Below are positions 40,693 to 50,859 of a stretch of DNA of 64,000 nt, piece by piece. The stretch lies in the NCBI GenBank assembly GCA_006384855.1, contig VCJN01000646.1, forward strand, positions 1 through 64,000, read 5' to 3'. The notes under the pieces are model-generated. The model made no database searches, was not told the origin of the DNA, and saw only the letters and a program-made list of their open reading frames with translations. Position numbers and translations under genes: made by a program. The stretch's first letter is position 1, and the number at the start of each line of letters is the position of its first letter. The stretch is from Tetraselmis striata (lineage: Eukaryota > Chlorophyta > Chlorodendrophyceae > Chlorodendrales > Chlorodendraceae).

Positions 40693-42885
40693 ACAGATGA
40701 AAGAACAGTGGCCGGTCTGGCGGGGCCCGTACACGGACATATGTGAGTCAATTATACAGGGAATATCCATATATAATCCACAGGACGCATAGGTTCTTCT
40801 CTGCTATGGCCCAGTGGCAATAACAAAGCGATCTGCCCATCAATAAAATCGGGGTGCTGCAGCGCGGAAGGGCGATTTGGCAGATGACTGGGTGGTGCGG
40901 GACCATCAGCCCAGTTCATACGGTAGCCATGCCTGACCCAATCTCTGACTCGACTGACTCTGACTGATTCAGAGAAACTGTCCCAAAATAGCCAGCCTTT
41001 ACGGATAACACCGGCCGATTCCACAGGAGAATTGACGTCCAGAGCCGGCTCATGAGGAAGCTCAAATTTAGCTGACGTTAAAACCGTCACGAAATGCCAA
41101 CGCCACGGATAGCATCATAGTGGTTAGCAGGCAGCCTGGATGACTGCTGTATGAATCAAACAATGAGTTTGAACTCGAAAATGTCTGGAACTGAAAATAG
41201 CAGTATTTTCAAATAAAATATCGCTCCGACACAACGGGAGATATGAATCGTCCCACAGGGTGTGCCGCCTTTTACACGAAAGCATCGCCGGCCAACTGAT
41301 GGGAAGTTGCCGAGACAACTGCCAGGGGCAGCACAGGATAGCAGAGGCCATCATATGTATTACACACGAGGTATCTCTCGGAGATACACCACCTAACAGG
41401 TGACTCTCCCGGAGGAGGTCAGAGCTGCTATGACACGAGCCTGAGCTCAGCTCCCGGAGGAGGGCTAACAGTCGCCCGGAGGCCTAACTGCATCTACAAG
41501 AACACCATCACTGGCCAGGCCAGGAGGACTGCAGACTCCACAGCTTCATCGACGTGCACTCGGGCAGTCCCTACTGAAGTGTCCCTTCCTTTGGCAGCGA
41601 TAACAGGTGATGTCCGCAGCAGAAGACCGACCAGCAGGAGACTTCTCCTCGCGCCGGCCGCCCTCCCTCCGGTCGTCGCTCCCACGGTGAAAAGACTCGG
41701 GCTCGCGAGAAGAGGAAGAAGGCTTCTCGCGCGAAGAAGAAGAGGAAGGTTTCTTGGCCTTGACCTTCTCAATCGCCTTCTTCAGCTCCTTGTAGTCCGC
41801 TGAGCCCTTCCCGCCGAGAGGGTCCACTGCATCGAACTCCTTGGCGACTTCCGCGCCGTACTCGTGCTCCACATGCAGCTTCTTGCCACGCTTGTTAATC
41901 CGAAGAGCTACAGTGGTACACAAAGCCAGTGCCGCGGTGATCGTCTTGAACAGCTCCGCAGACGACGCTGGCGAGGAAGCAGGAAGATCGGTGCCGTCCT
42001 CAACCAAGTCACGAAGAGGCTCCTCCGCCGGTGCCAAAAGGTCATAGATCTGGAAGACGTCGTCTAGGTCGCGTTGAAGAATACGAGCATCAGCGGTATG
42101 GCGGCGGTGAACCTTACCATCTTTGTCCAGCCAGCCATCCTCGGGTGCGTGGATGGTGCGAGACGGAGCTTCCACAGCTGCAGGTTGAGCTGGTCTCTTG
42201 CCCTTGCGGTCGTAATCGGCGTCCCCCTCCGCAACGCGTTTCGAAGCTGAAGCCGAAGTGGACGGACCGCTCGACGACGCGACTGCCTGCCTAAGCTCAG
42301 AGACCTCTCGTTCGATACGGAGTAGAGCAGCAGAAGTATCAGCAACTGCCTGTCTAGCGGCGACGAGAGGGGGAGATTCAGCTACCCCGTCTGCAGGTAG
42401 AGTGTCGCCACCTAGGACAGTGAGATGATTTTCGCGCGAAACGAGTTGCTCGCGAAGAGCTCTGCGAGACTCAAGTAACTCGTTCCAAACGAGTTCAAAC
42501 TTGTCTACTGCTAAAACATAGACGAGAAAGCAAGGCGACAGCACCACAAGCGAGACAAGGAGCCACGCCCAAGACGGACTCGCGGAGCGAGCCATGGTGA
42601 GTGCCGGGATCAAACACACTACAGAACGCAGAAGAAATTTGAATTTTTGTAGTCGAAGATAAACGAAAATGTACCAGTCGTAGAAGAGAATATAGTCGGA
42701 TGCCTTCCAACAACTGAAGGCGCCCCCGGTCCGCGGCCGCCCTTTATACTCGGCTAAAGGGCGCCGCCGGACCGGCGCTGGCCGGTACCGGCGTACCGGG
42801 CCGGCAGGGTCGTCACTTAACCCTGACGGCGCTGCGAAAACCAGGGTATCCTAGGTCGTTCCTCCCAAGGAAACCCTACAGTTTT
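40433..42885 (-). mobile_element. Gag-only LTR-like retrotransposon (TR-GAG type), young
   Basis: Direct repeats of 197 bp at 40433-40629 and 42689-42885 differ at one visible base. Between them lies one open gag frame on the minus strand and no reverse transcriptase, protease or integrase. This layout is that of non-autonomous gag-bearing LTR elements. The near-identity of the ends implies recent arrival; the element looks whole for a gag-only form. A clean target duplication was not found, and the repeat ends are not TG...CA on both sides, so the exact family (Ty1, Ty3 or other) is open. It would depend on a partner element for reverse transcription and integration. Confidence 0.75.
41546..42619 (-). 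CDS. Retrotransposon gag polyprotein with CCHC zinc knuckle
   Basis: Open for 357 codons. It has a hydrophobic N-terminal segment (residues ~15-39, with LVSLVVLSPCFLVYVLA), then a coiled-coil-like region (ESRRALREQLVSREN and LLRIEREVSELRQAV). A charged linker and a helical capsid-like middle (DADARILQRDLDD-like, then ELFKTITAALALCTT) follow, then a Lys/Ser/Arg-rich stretch and the nucleocapsid knuckle CYRCQRKGHFSRDC just before the stop. The knuckle (C-x2-C-x4-H-x4-C) is diagnostic for gag-type nucleocapsids. The N-terminal hydrophobic run is unusual for gag; an inner start codon (MARSASPSW, nine codons in) is equally possible. Internal frame of the element 40433-42885. Confidence 0.85.
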   Translation of the reverse strand: MCLIPALTMARSASPSWAWLLVSLVVLSPCFLVYVLAVDKFELVWNELLESRRALREQLVSRENHLTVLGGDTLPADGVAESPPLVAARQAVADTSAALLRIEREVSELRQAVASSSGPSTSASASKRVAEGDADYDRKGKRPAQPAAVEAPSRTIHAPEDGWLDKDGKVHRRHTADARILQRDLDDVFQIYDLLAPAEEPLRDLVEDGTDLPASSPASSAELFKTITAALALCTTVALRINKRGKKLHVEHEYGAEVAKEFDAVDPLGGKGSADYKELKKAIEKVKAKKPSSSSSREKPSSSSREPESFHRGSDDRREGGRREEKSPAGRSSAADITCYRCQRKGHFSRDCPSARR

Positions 42886-43079
42886 GTGATTTAGTAAAGG
42901 TGAGGTGCCACGCTGGATCAGCGGCCAATGAGCGTCGAGCTTCGGGATGTGGTTAAGCGGACATGGGCGCGCCTACTCCTAGCTGGCAAATTTAACGTCA
43001 AGGCACCGGACATTTTCGGATTTATGACGGAGGGGTCGGCAACTGCATAAAGTATTAGGGAAATACTAGATATTTAATT

Positions 43080-44010
43080 ACAATGGGTCTACTACCGCCC
43101 CCGGCCCGTGCCCGCCCCCCCTGGCCTGCGGCCGGCTGGCTCCGCTGCCGCCGGCCTCTTCCTGGCGCCGGCATGTGGTGTTATGCCCGCTGTCGGCTCG
43201 GGTGCTGACTGCCCCTTGCTGCCCGCAGATACTTCTGCGGGCATGCTATTCATGGCAGCTGCTGCCATGTGCTGCGCCCCGCGGCTAAGGAGCTTGTTTG
43301 ACGGGGCTGGCATGATGCCGCCGCGCGCTCCCGTTGCGCTTGCTTCCTCTGGCGTCCAGCCTGCATCCTCGCAATAGCGTCCTGAAGCACCGGGGATCTA
43401 ACCGCACGGGGAACATGAGCTCGTCGAGCGAGCGGGGGAGGGGGCTGTAGCCGGTAGACAGGTCTTGCACCGGAGCGCCGTTCTGGTCGATTCCGGACTG
43501 CGGTAGTGATGAAGGAAAAAACACTAAGTCGCCGACACTCGGGCATCGACAACATCAGCAGCTACACGATGAGCATGTAAACCGGCCGGCAAGCGCACCT
43601 TTGCACTGGGGATGCAAATAACCCTTGCTGCATGCGTCGGCTTCATCGATTTAAGCAAGGCAGCTTGCTCCTCCTCCACGGTCAATTAGGGTGGGCAGAC
43701 GGGGCGTTCAGCTTGACCAGTCAAAAACGCTCGACGTGTCATCGGCGCTGACTGTCGTGAGGTAGTAGCGCAGGGGCGGGCCGCGCGGGACATGCGGGGG
43801 CTCTCGTGCTCCTCTCGGCAGCATGATATCTTCCCACGACGCGTCATCCGTCCCGGCAGCGGCATGGAAGGTGCTGACGGAGGCCATGGTGGCACGGGGG
43901 GCGAGCAGGGCGATCTGCTCTTCATGCGAAGCGGTCAGCATAAATAGGCGAAGCAGCGAGCGAGGAAGTGCCGAAGAGTGAAAGTGCGAGCGCGGCTGGT
44001 GGCTAATCAC
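43080..44010 (-). pseudogene. Element gene, partial second copy (relative of 46320-47771)
   Basis: The minus strand at 44010-43730 reads MASVSTFHAAAGTDDASWED and RGPPLRYYLTTVSADD, matching the start of the gene at 47737 (MASASTFHNAAGPDDASWKG; RGPPLRYYLTTVIAD). A downstream part at 43555-43285 reads TGYSPLPRSLDELMFPVRL, and one at 43313-43092 is Ala/Pro-rich and ends in a Gly/Arg tail. Spacing and frames suggest a shortened, decayed duplicate. Function unknown. Confidence 0.4.
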
Positions 44011-44099
44011 GTACTTTAAATCATTGCATCAGTCTCGAGTAGTAATAGTACCTCGGTACCCGGGGCGTCACAATAACATTTTCAATGACACTACGATGC

Positions 44100-45600
44100 A
44101 TCTGTTGTTGTATGTAATGCACAACGCGTTTCATATCAATCTTATTGCTGAACAGATTACATGCATATCAACATACATACCACAAATGACATGAAATTCA
44201 CAAAAGTGCAGATGTGTATAACGGCAAAGACAAATGCAAACCACGAGACGGTCACCACGAGACGTCGAGCACGATAGGTGGTAGAGCTGCCCCCCGGTGG
44301 GTAGCTGCAGGTGGTTATGGTCCTTGTGACAACGAAGTAGCAGTAGGAGGCGTCAAAGACGCGCCGGGACGAGCCGCGCAAACGCATCACAATGCGACCA
44401 TAGCAAACGTTGCTGCATCACAATTAGGGCGAGGGCAACGAGCTTTCTCAAAACACCGGCGGATGAGCGGCGCCATCCCCTAACGGACCCATTACGCGTG
44501 TAGATACGGAAAAACACAGTGTGTAACGATCGTTGATGCCACGACGCCATGTTGCGAGGACACGCGGTCCGGGTTGACGTGTCTTGCTGGACAACAAGTG
44601 CTTGTCCCGACCACACGGACGTCCTCCTCCGCCCGAGCCGATTTATTGCGGTAGGCGTAGTAGGTGTCGTCGTTGACAACCGTGGCCAGCAGCGACCATG
44701 GCGCCGAGCGCGTCCACCTCACCTAACCTCAAGAGTAGAATACTGCGAGAGGGTGCTCCACTGCGGGAGCCAGCGAAGGCACGTACTGCGACTCGGCTTC
44801 GGGTGCTGAGGTTTATCCCCCCCCCCCCCCCCCCCAGCACCATAACGCAACGGGGACACGCCCCCAGCTCCAATTCCTTACCGTGCGCATCGCCACCCGA
44901 AACGTCCCAGCTGCAAAGCCAGGGCAAAAACGGAAAACGACTTCGGACGCACGAGTAGAAGAAACCTCGATAACTACCGAGGGGTTGTCTATCGCTGCTT
45001 GATGATGTAACGCGTGTGCGCGGCACGACGACTCACTACCGGGAAAAGGAACCTCGGTGCGGACTTTATCAGCCTTAGCCTGATGTGTATAACGGCAAAG
45101 ACAAATGCAAACTTTTGTGTCAACATCGGTTGACAATACCTGCTCGCGACGATACTGCAATACACCGCGGCATCCATGCGTAACATTGACCCATGTTGCC
45201 AGTATCATAAAAATATGTTGTGAGTGTGTCAGGATAATTAGTGAAGCAGGCATGTGCAAGCATAATGCAGATTGGCCATGTTTCGTAAGATAGTATTGCT
45301 TAACATTACATTTGGAAACCCCAGACCCAACCGAGGCCTATATGTATCACGCGCCTGCCATACTACGGAATTGCTCCCGCAACATATGGACATGCTCAAT
45401 TCACACACGCCACGGTTGCTGCGTATATGCTACTACTGCATGGCATCAACACCGCCATCATCCTCATCGAGGGCGGCGATGTCGTAGGCATGGGAGTGCT
45501 TCAAGTAGGAGCACCACCCGTGCCGGGCTGCACTATCAGCATCAGCGCAAAGTGCAGGAGTGCAAAGTGCAACATGTAAGATGCTTCAGCAATAATATAT
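44100..45600. other. Interior of the CACTC element with a 31-bp direct repeat
   Basis: GATGTGTATAACGGCAAAG followed by ACAAATGCAAAC occurs at about 44211 and 45083. Frames on both strands (for example 44643-45026 minus and 44549-44809 plus) are unassigned. A C-tract lies at 44818-44835. Confidence 0.45.
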
Positions 45601-45607
45601 AACACAG

Positions 45608-46250
45608 GTGGCCCATCACCTGATCATCTGCCTCGGCACAGCGTCACCAGCGGCCCTTTGCCGCCGCCCCCTGCCGGCAATGCTGATGGCCTCTGTCCAT
45701 GTATATGTGACAAGTCTGCCATGCACAATCCTGGGCGGGAAGACAAAGTCCTGCTGGAAGACAGTGTTGATCGGGCCCTCCCACAGTCCAGTGCTCATAG
45801 GCGTTGATAGCACGCATCTCCAACTGCAAACACAACGGGAGGCGAAGTCATCGCGCTGTTTTTGAGGTGGCGCTCAGCGACAACGAAATAATCTACCTTG
45901 ACCTACAAGCTACGGGCAGCTACGGAGGTATTTTTCGCAGCCTTCATGGACATCGCAGCAGCAAAGGACATCACTCCGTGCATGAAGTTGCATGACGGCA
46001 ATTTCCCGATGGATAGAACTGCTTGGCAACCTTGACGCACTGAGTGCTCAGTGCATGGAGCACTGCAAACATGGAGATCAAGCAGGGCTTCCGCAACGGC
46101 AACAACCAACAGCCCTAGCACCTGCTCAAGTCCGGCAAGGTGATGCTCTCCAGGACTGGCCAAGTCACGACGCGCAGCACCGTGATCGCGCACCACCGTG
46201 ACATGCATGGACCAGCCCATCGTGCACAGCCCCACCTGCCCAAGGCAAAG
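45608..46250 (+). pseudogene. Unassigned coding-like fragment, plus strand
   Basis: Stretches with ordinary protein composition follow each other: VHVYVTSLPCTILGGKTK, SDNEIIYLDLQATGSYGG, and AAFMDIAAAKDITPCMKL with DGNFPMDRTAWQP. Frames shift between them. I do not recognise the family. Probably part of the CACTC element or an older insertion within it. Confidence 0.3.
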
Positions 46251-46319
46251 GCGTGTGCCGTGAAGGCAGAGATGGCAGAGAAAGCGGCGACGAAGCGAAG
46301 GAAGATGTGAATGCATTAG

Positions 46320-47771
46320 TTACATCTTGTGAGCGTGCCCCTTCCCCTTCTCGCCCTTACTGGATTTGCCATAGACAGCCATGTCACATGAGCGGCAGGT
46401 GCTCGGCTCACCGCTGCCCCCAGCCCCCCTCACCGATGTTGAACGCCTCGCCTCCCGCCTCCATCGTTGCTTCGCGCCCCGCCCTCCTCTGCATGAAGTA
46501 CTTCTTTTCATATGGCCCGCACTTTACCGCATCCCAGCTGTCAATGCTGTCGTAGCTTTCAGAACTGCGCCGATGTGCGGGGCGCTGAATAGTCGCCTTC
46601 GCTGTTGTTGTCCGAGATACCCGCTCACTGCTCTCGCTCCATGCGCTCCTGCCACTCCGTAGCGCGCAGCTTCCGAGCGCGCTCACCCAGCTCACGCGCA
46701 CGCTCTGAGCGCACAGTTCGGAGCGCCTACTGTTCCAGCTTGTCTGCTCTTGCCCGGCAGCGCCTCCCACCGGAATACATAGCCACCCGTCTCTATGGGA
46801 AGCGGTGGCGGGATTGGTGCGCTGAATCCCAGCCCATCACATCGCGCAGAGAATCGCTATCGTCCATCGGGTGCATAAAATGCGCCTGGCACAGCGCATG
46901 CAGCTCGCGCATTGCGTATACTTTGGGATCATCGAAGGCAGTCAGGAAGGGCCATGCCTTTGGATCACTTGGGCCCACTGAGTAGCCAGTTGGCAGCTCC
47001 ATGTGGTGGCCGTGGCCGTTCATGCGGTCGCACATCGCCTCGGTCACCGCCGAGACCAACGCCTCCTCGCCTACCACTGGTAGGCCGTCTACTGTGGTGG
47101 ACTTGCCACACTTCCGGCAGAATTCGGAGGCGGCGGGCTGGTGGCCGAAACGGCCAGAACGCACCGAGCGCAGTTCTCGCGTCGCGCCATATCATTGGGT
47201 CGCTGCGTCGGCGCGAAGGATTTTCAGCCTCCAACCCGCTGTAGCATCAACGGACGATGCGAGAGAACAACGGATGAACTCAAAATCCGCCACGGCAACG
47301 ACCTCAGTTTCCCCTCCCTCTAGCGATATCGGGTGCGTGTCGGGTGGGATCGGTGCGTTCTGGCCACGCGGCCACGCGAAACCCAACTTTCTCTAGCTGT
47401 GACAAATCGCAGCTGCACACGTACGCCGCGTCGAAGCCCATATCTGTCTCGACTTGCGCCTCCGCTAGGGAAGTGAATACGTACACCCCTTGCGCAGCAT
47501 GGTTGGCGGTGCTGCTGGCCTCGCGAAGGCGGGCAGTGGTCAAGGGGCCGTTCAGCTTGACCCCGTCAGAAACATTCGACGAGCGGTCGGCGATGACGGT
47601 CGTGAGGTAGTAGCGCAGGGGCGGGCCGCGCGGGGCAGGCGGGGGCTCGGGCGACCCACTTTGCAGCATGAAGCCTTTCCACGAGGCGTCATCCGGGCCG
47701 GCAGCGTTATGGAAGGTGCTGGCGGAGGCCATGGTGGCAGTGGGGGGCGAGCAGGGCGACTTGATGTTCAT
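46320..47771 (-). CDS. Leftward gene of the CACTC element, several exons, unknown product
   Basis: The first part (47737 to about 47330) reads MASASTFHNAAGPDDASWKG, RGPPLRYYLTTVIADRS, NHAAQGVYVFTSLAEAQVET and MGFDAAYVCSCDLSQLEKVG. A second part (47164-46793) reads EFCRKCGKSTTVDGLP and VVGEEALVSAVTEAMCDRM, then FLTAFDDPKVYAMRELHALC, and ends HRFP at a stop, with a C-x2-C pair. A third (about 46510-46320) has TCRSCDMAVYGKSSKG and ends KGKGHAHKM. The parts may be exons or separate small genes; introns are not resolved. Two C-x2-C pairs suggest zinc binding. A diverged duplicate lies at 43080-44010, which supports a real coding unit. No catalytic transposase motif is evident. Confidence 0.4.
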
Positions 47772-47782
47772 GCGAGGCGGTC

Positions 47783-48075
47783 ATTATGCGATGCGAGTGC
47801 GCGGCTGTCCGCGCTTGGTTCAGCGGTGAGCGACGGTGACCGTCAGGCGACCCCTAACTTCATGCGCATGCAGGGATGTGCAACGATGTATGTGCAGGGA
47901 TGTGCATGGATGTGCAACGGATGTCCAGCGGATGTGCAGGGATGTGCAGCGATGTGCACAACGATGTGCAGCGGATGTGCAGGGATGTGCAGGGATGTGC
48001 ACAGCGATGTGCATCGGATGTGCATGGATGTGCAAGGAGTACGTGCAGCTGGTACTCGCGCCGCGTCATCTTCTG
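47783..48075. repeat. Subterminal-type fragment with expanded GATGTGCA minisatellite
   Basis: GTGCGCGGCTGTCCGCGC and the next ~80 bases match the subterminal block of the CACTG elements (15182 and 50690-50770). From 47873 to 48040 GGATGTGCA and GCGATGTGCA repeat about 15 times at 9-12 bp steps. The block closes with GAGTACGTGCAGC, also found at 15430. Confidence 0.8.
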
Positions 48076-48099
48076 GCCGACTAGCGCCGAGCGCCCTCG

Positions 48100-48372
48100 C
48101 GTGCCCGTGTAGCGGGTACTCAAGGGGCGAAAAGTGCGGAAGGGACTCATATCACGTACCGTTAGCGTACGGGTACTGCCATGGCAGTCATGGCTCGGCG
48201 CGGGTACTCGCGACCACCGCCGGATAGGCGGAGATAAGCTGACTGTAAGCGGATATAGGCGAGGGTTAGGCGCGGGTGATACGGAATACAGTAATCGTAC
48301 AGTAAAATTGAGTACGGATACAGTACAAGTACCGTGTTAGGCGCGGTTAGGCGAACCCCGTTTCGACGAGTG
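48100..48372. other. Right subterminal region of the CACTC element
   Basis: Contains several GGTTAGGCG / GGCGCGG units (48258-48350) that resemble the inner part of the terminal repeat, as subterminal motifs of CACTA-type elements often do. No gene is seen. Confidence 0.45.
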
Positions 48373-48556
48373 AAGATAGCAGCGCCCCCATGCTGCCCCT
48401 ATCTAAGTCAGACCCAGTCCATCCAGAGCTCAACATGCACGCTTAGGCAGCTAGAGGCGTCCCGCCTGCTGCTACTGAGGTGTGATGGGGGAGGGGAGCC
48501 AACCGGAATAGCTATATGGTGCTCAGTATTTATGTACCGCTGAGCCGGCTAGCTTG
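48373..48556. repeat. Dispersed repeat, right half of the split copy
   Basis: Matches 30646-30826 from GATAGCAGCGC to GAGCCGGCTAG. It begins directly at the end of the CACTC element. Confidence 0.8.
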
Positions 48557-48925
48557 GGGGGGTGGGGGCGACAATGCCCTCCATTTCTAATATTTTAGTT
48601 TGGCACAGTATACTGCGTTTAATGGCATGATGACTTCGTCTCGTGCCTGTACCAAGCCCGCGGGTCAGGCGATACACTGTTTGTATTACTTGCGGGGAAT
48701 AGTGCTGGTAAATTCGAAAAATGCATTCCGGGCATACCGGCTAAAAACTTCCGTAGTTCTTGGGTGGCGGCGCGCTGATAGTCGCGGGCGTGCGTTCGGC
48801 TTGGGGTTGGGTGCCTTGCATGCGGAGAATCCGCAAACGGCCCACCTGCGGCTGCAAGGGGACCGTCCGGCGCGGGGGGCGGCGGGGGCGATGAGCCTCT
48901 GCCGCGAGCTGGGCCAAGCGGGACG

Positions 48926-49549
48926 TCAGGGCTGGTGTGATGGTTGTGGAGGTATGCTCGAGGGGTTGGTGGCCTCCGAGGCCTCTCTTGTCGCGGTGGG
49001 GGTTTGGGCTGCGGCCGGTGGAGCCGGCTCGGGGTGCGGGGCTGGATCGACGCTTGTCGCCGGCTGCTCGACTGCCGGCGGCGAGGCGTCGCTGTCCATT
49101 TCCGTGGCTTGAGGGGCTGCCGCAGCCGGGGCGTGGGCCGCTTGTAGCTGGGTAGTTGTTGGTGGGGCGCGTCGGGTCACCGCCTGGACGTCGTGAGTCG
49201 ATGTGGATACCCCAAGCTTGGGGCCGAGGGCACGGATCGAGTTCTGGAATACACGGCTGCGGCGCAGGTCGACCCCCGTCGCACGGTTGCGGGTCGCCAG
49301 ATTGCTGAATAGCGGGGCGACTTGCGTGGCACAGTCGGTCTCAAGGGGAAGATCGATTGGGGGCTGGCGAGACTGGCGGCTCGAAACGCGGAGGTGGCGG
49401 CGGACAGCAGGTGGGAGGCGGGTGTATGTGAAGTTTTTCGCGGCAATGGTTGCTGGGGTCTTGAGGGGATCGGCTCTGCCGCTGCGCGGCGCATCGATAG
49501 TGGCGCCGACCTCGGCCGCATGGTGCTCCTCGGGTATGTGGGTGTTCAT
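48926..49549 (-). CDS. Hypothetical Pro/Ala-rich protein, 207 aa
   Basis: Open for 207 codons. The N-terminal half is ordinary protein (NTHIPEEHHAAEVGATIDA, RLPPAVRRHLRVSSRQSRQ, RSRVFQNSIRALGPKLG); the C-terminal half is Pro/Ala/Thr-rich and low in complexity. No family is recognised. A partly duplicated stretch follows upstream on the same strand (49583-49888), sharing a CACTGGCCGGCAGTTGG block at about 49604 and 49828. It lies between the CACTC element and the right CACTG element and could be a fragment of a retroelement gag or an isolated host exon. Confidence 0.35.
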   Translation of the reverse strand: MNTHIPEEHHAAEVGATIDAPRSGRADPLKTPATIAAKNFTYTRLPPAVRRHLRVSSRQSRQPPIDLPLETDCATQVAPLFSNLATRNRATGVDLRRSRVFQNSIRALGPKLGVSTSTHDVQAVTRRAPPTTTQLQAAHAPAAAAPQATEMDSDASPPAVEQPATSVDPAPHPEPAPPAAAQTPTATREASEATNPSSIPPQPSHQP

Positions 49550-49889
49550 GTTGCCCGTTGAGATTGTCTCCTGTGGATGAGCCTATTCTTCACGCCTCTG
49601 TGGGCACTGGCCGGCAGTTGGGCTAGGGCGGGCAGCAAGTGGAAGTCTGGTGCCTGCGATTTGTTCCTCAACGATGGCGGTTCGGATCTTGGGGAGTTGG
49701 GTCTTGCCGCCGCGCGGCGCATCGCGAGCGGCGCCGCCCGCGGCCTTGTTGCTCCTCGGTTCTGATGATCTCCAGGGTGGTTGTAGTGATGATCTCCCGT
49801 GGAGCCTGCTTTTCACGCCGCTGTGGGCGCTGGCCGGCAGTTGGCTTGGTGGTGGGTCGTCCGGTCGTCGGGCGGTCCATCGTTTCACA

Positions 49890-50254
49890 TGAGTACACTA
49901 TCATCACCAGTAGAGCCGCGCCGGCTCACCCGGATTTAGTACATACGCAGTACTTCGCCCGGTGTAAGGGCCGGCGGGAAAGTTAAGTGCTCAAATATAA
50001 GTAATTTAAATATAAACAAGCAATTACACAACCACTTGTTGTAGCGAGCGAGTCTCGGGGCATTAGGGCGGCACAAGCAGCATGGCTTAAGCATGCCAAC
50101 AACCTAGTTTATTTCACTAGCTACAGTGTCGACCGACGACACAGAGACAAGAAACAAGCATGTCATGGTCTTCCTCGGGCCGAATGCTTCACACACCAGC
50201 CGCCTGACGGGTGGCATTCTGAGCCTCAGAAACATGATGTTGTCTGCTAGCTCT
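49890..50254. other. Flank of the right TIR element, no gene seen
   Basis: Mixed-composition sequence without coding signal. It ends GCTAGCTCT directly before the CACTGTGAG terminus. Confidence 0.5.
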
Positions 50255-50859
50255 CACTGTGAGATTCAGATGTGACGTAAATGTGCCCTGCTGGTGACGA
50301 ACGACGACATACGGGGACGATACGGGACGGACGAGGGACGTGGATTTCATACCCAATAGCGACGACTATCGCGCGCGACCTGTAAAGTACTATATGAATT
50401 TCTCGTTTCCATAATTTCATCAAATTGATATGCGCACGCGGGCTCGCGTGTCGCCCGCCGACGCGGAGCACCCGGGCTAAGTACAGGCGGATGTACGCAC
50501 TCATTGCACATCGCCGCACATCGCTGACCGCACATCGCTGACCGCTGACCCCGCGGTGTGCCGCGATGTGCGGCACGACGGGCGGAGGTGTGGGCGGATG
50601 TAGGTGGTACGGTAGGTGGTAGGCGGTAGGTGGTGTTCGTAGGTGCGCGTTTTAATGTAGCCGCCCTAACTGCTGATGATTGTGTAACGCCCCAGCACGC
50701 GCATGAAGTACGGGTCGCCTCACGGTCACCGCCGCTCACCGTTGAATCAAGCGCGGACAGCCGCGCACTCGCAGCTGTGTTGCCTGCCGGCGGTGGGTTA
50801 CATCCACCCCAACTCTCACCCCCCCCCCCCCCCCCCCGCCCCCCGCGCGCGGCAGCAGG

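Larger units (their letters stand above)
39252..48372. mobile_element. TIR DNA element with CACTC ends, 9.1 kb, with nested insertions
   Basis: The left end CACTCGTCGAAACGGGGT (39252) and right end, read inward from 48372, CACTCGTCGAAACGGGGT are identical for 18 bases and keep matching through TAACCGCG, about 33 of 37 positions. The element sits between two halves of a repeat. Joining the flanks while counting AA once restores GCTAAGATAGCAGCGC, matching GCTAGGACAGCAGCGC in the unsplit copy (near 30640). That gives a 2-bp target duplication and fixes both ends. CACTC ends suggest a CACTA-like family. Nested in it are a TRIM (39309-39617) and a gag-only LTR-like element (40433-42885); without these it is about 6.4 kb. 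Its own genes are probably the leftward frames at 43.1-44.0 and 46.3-47.8 kb. Confidence 0.75.

Noticed and set aside
47873-48040. CRISPR-like array
   Set aside because: Units of 9-12 bp repeat directly with no unique spacers, and the window is eukaryotic. It is a minisatellite.
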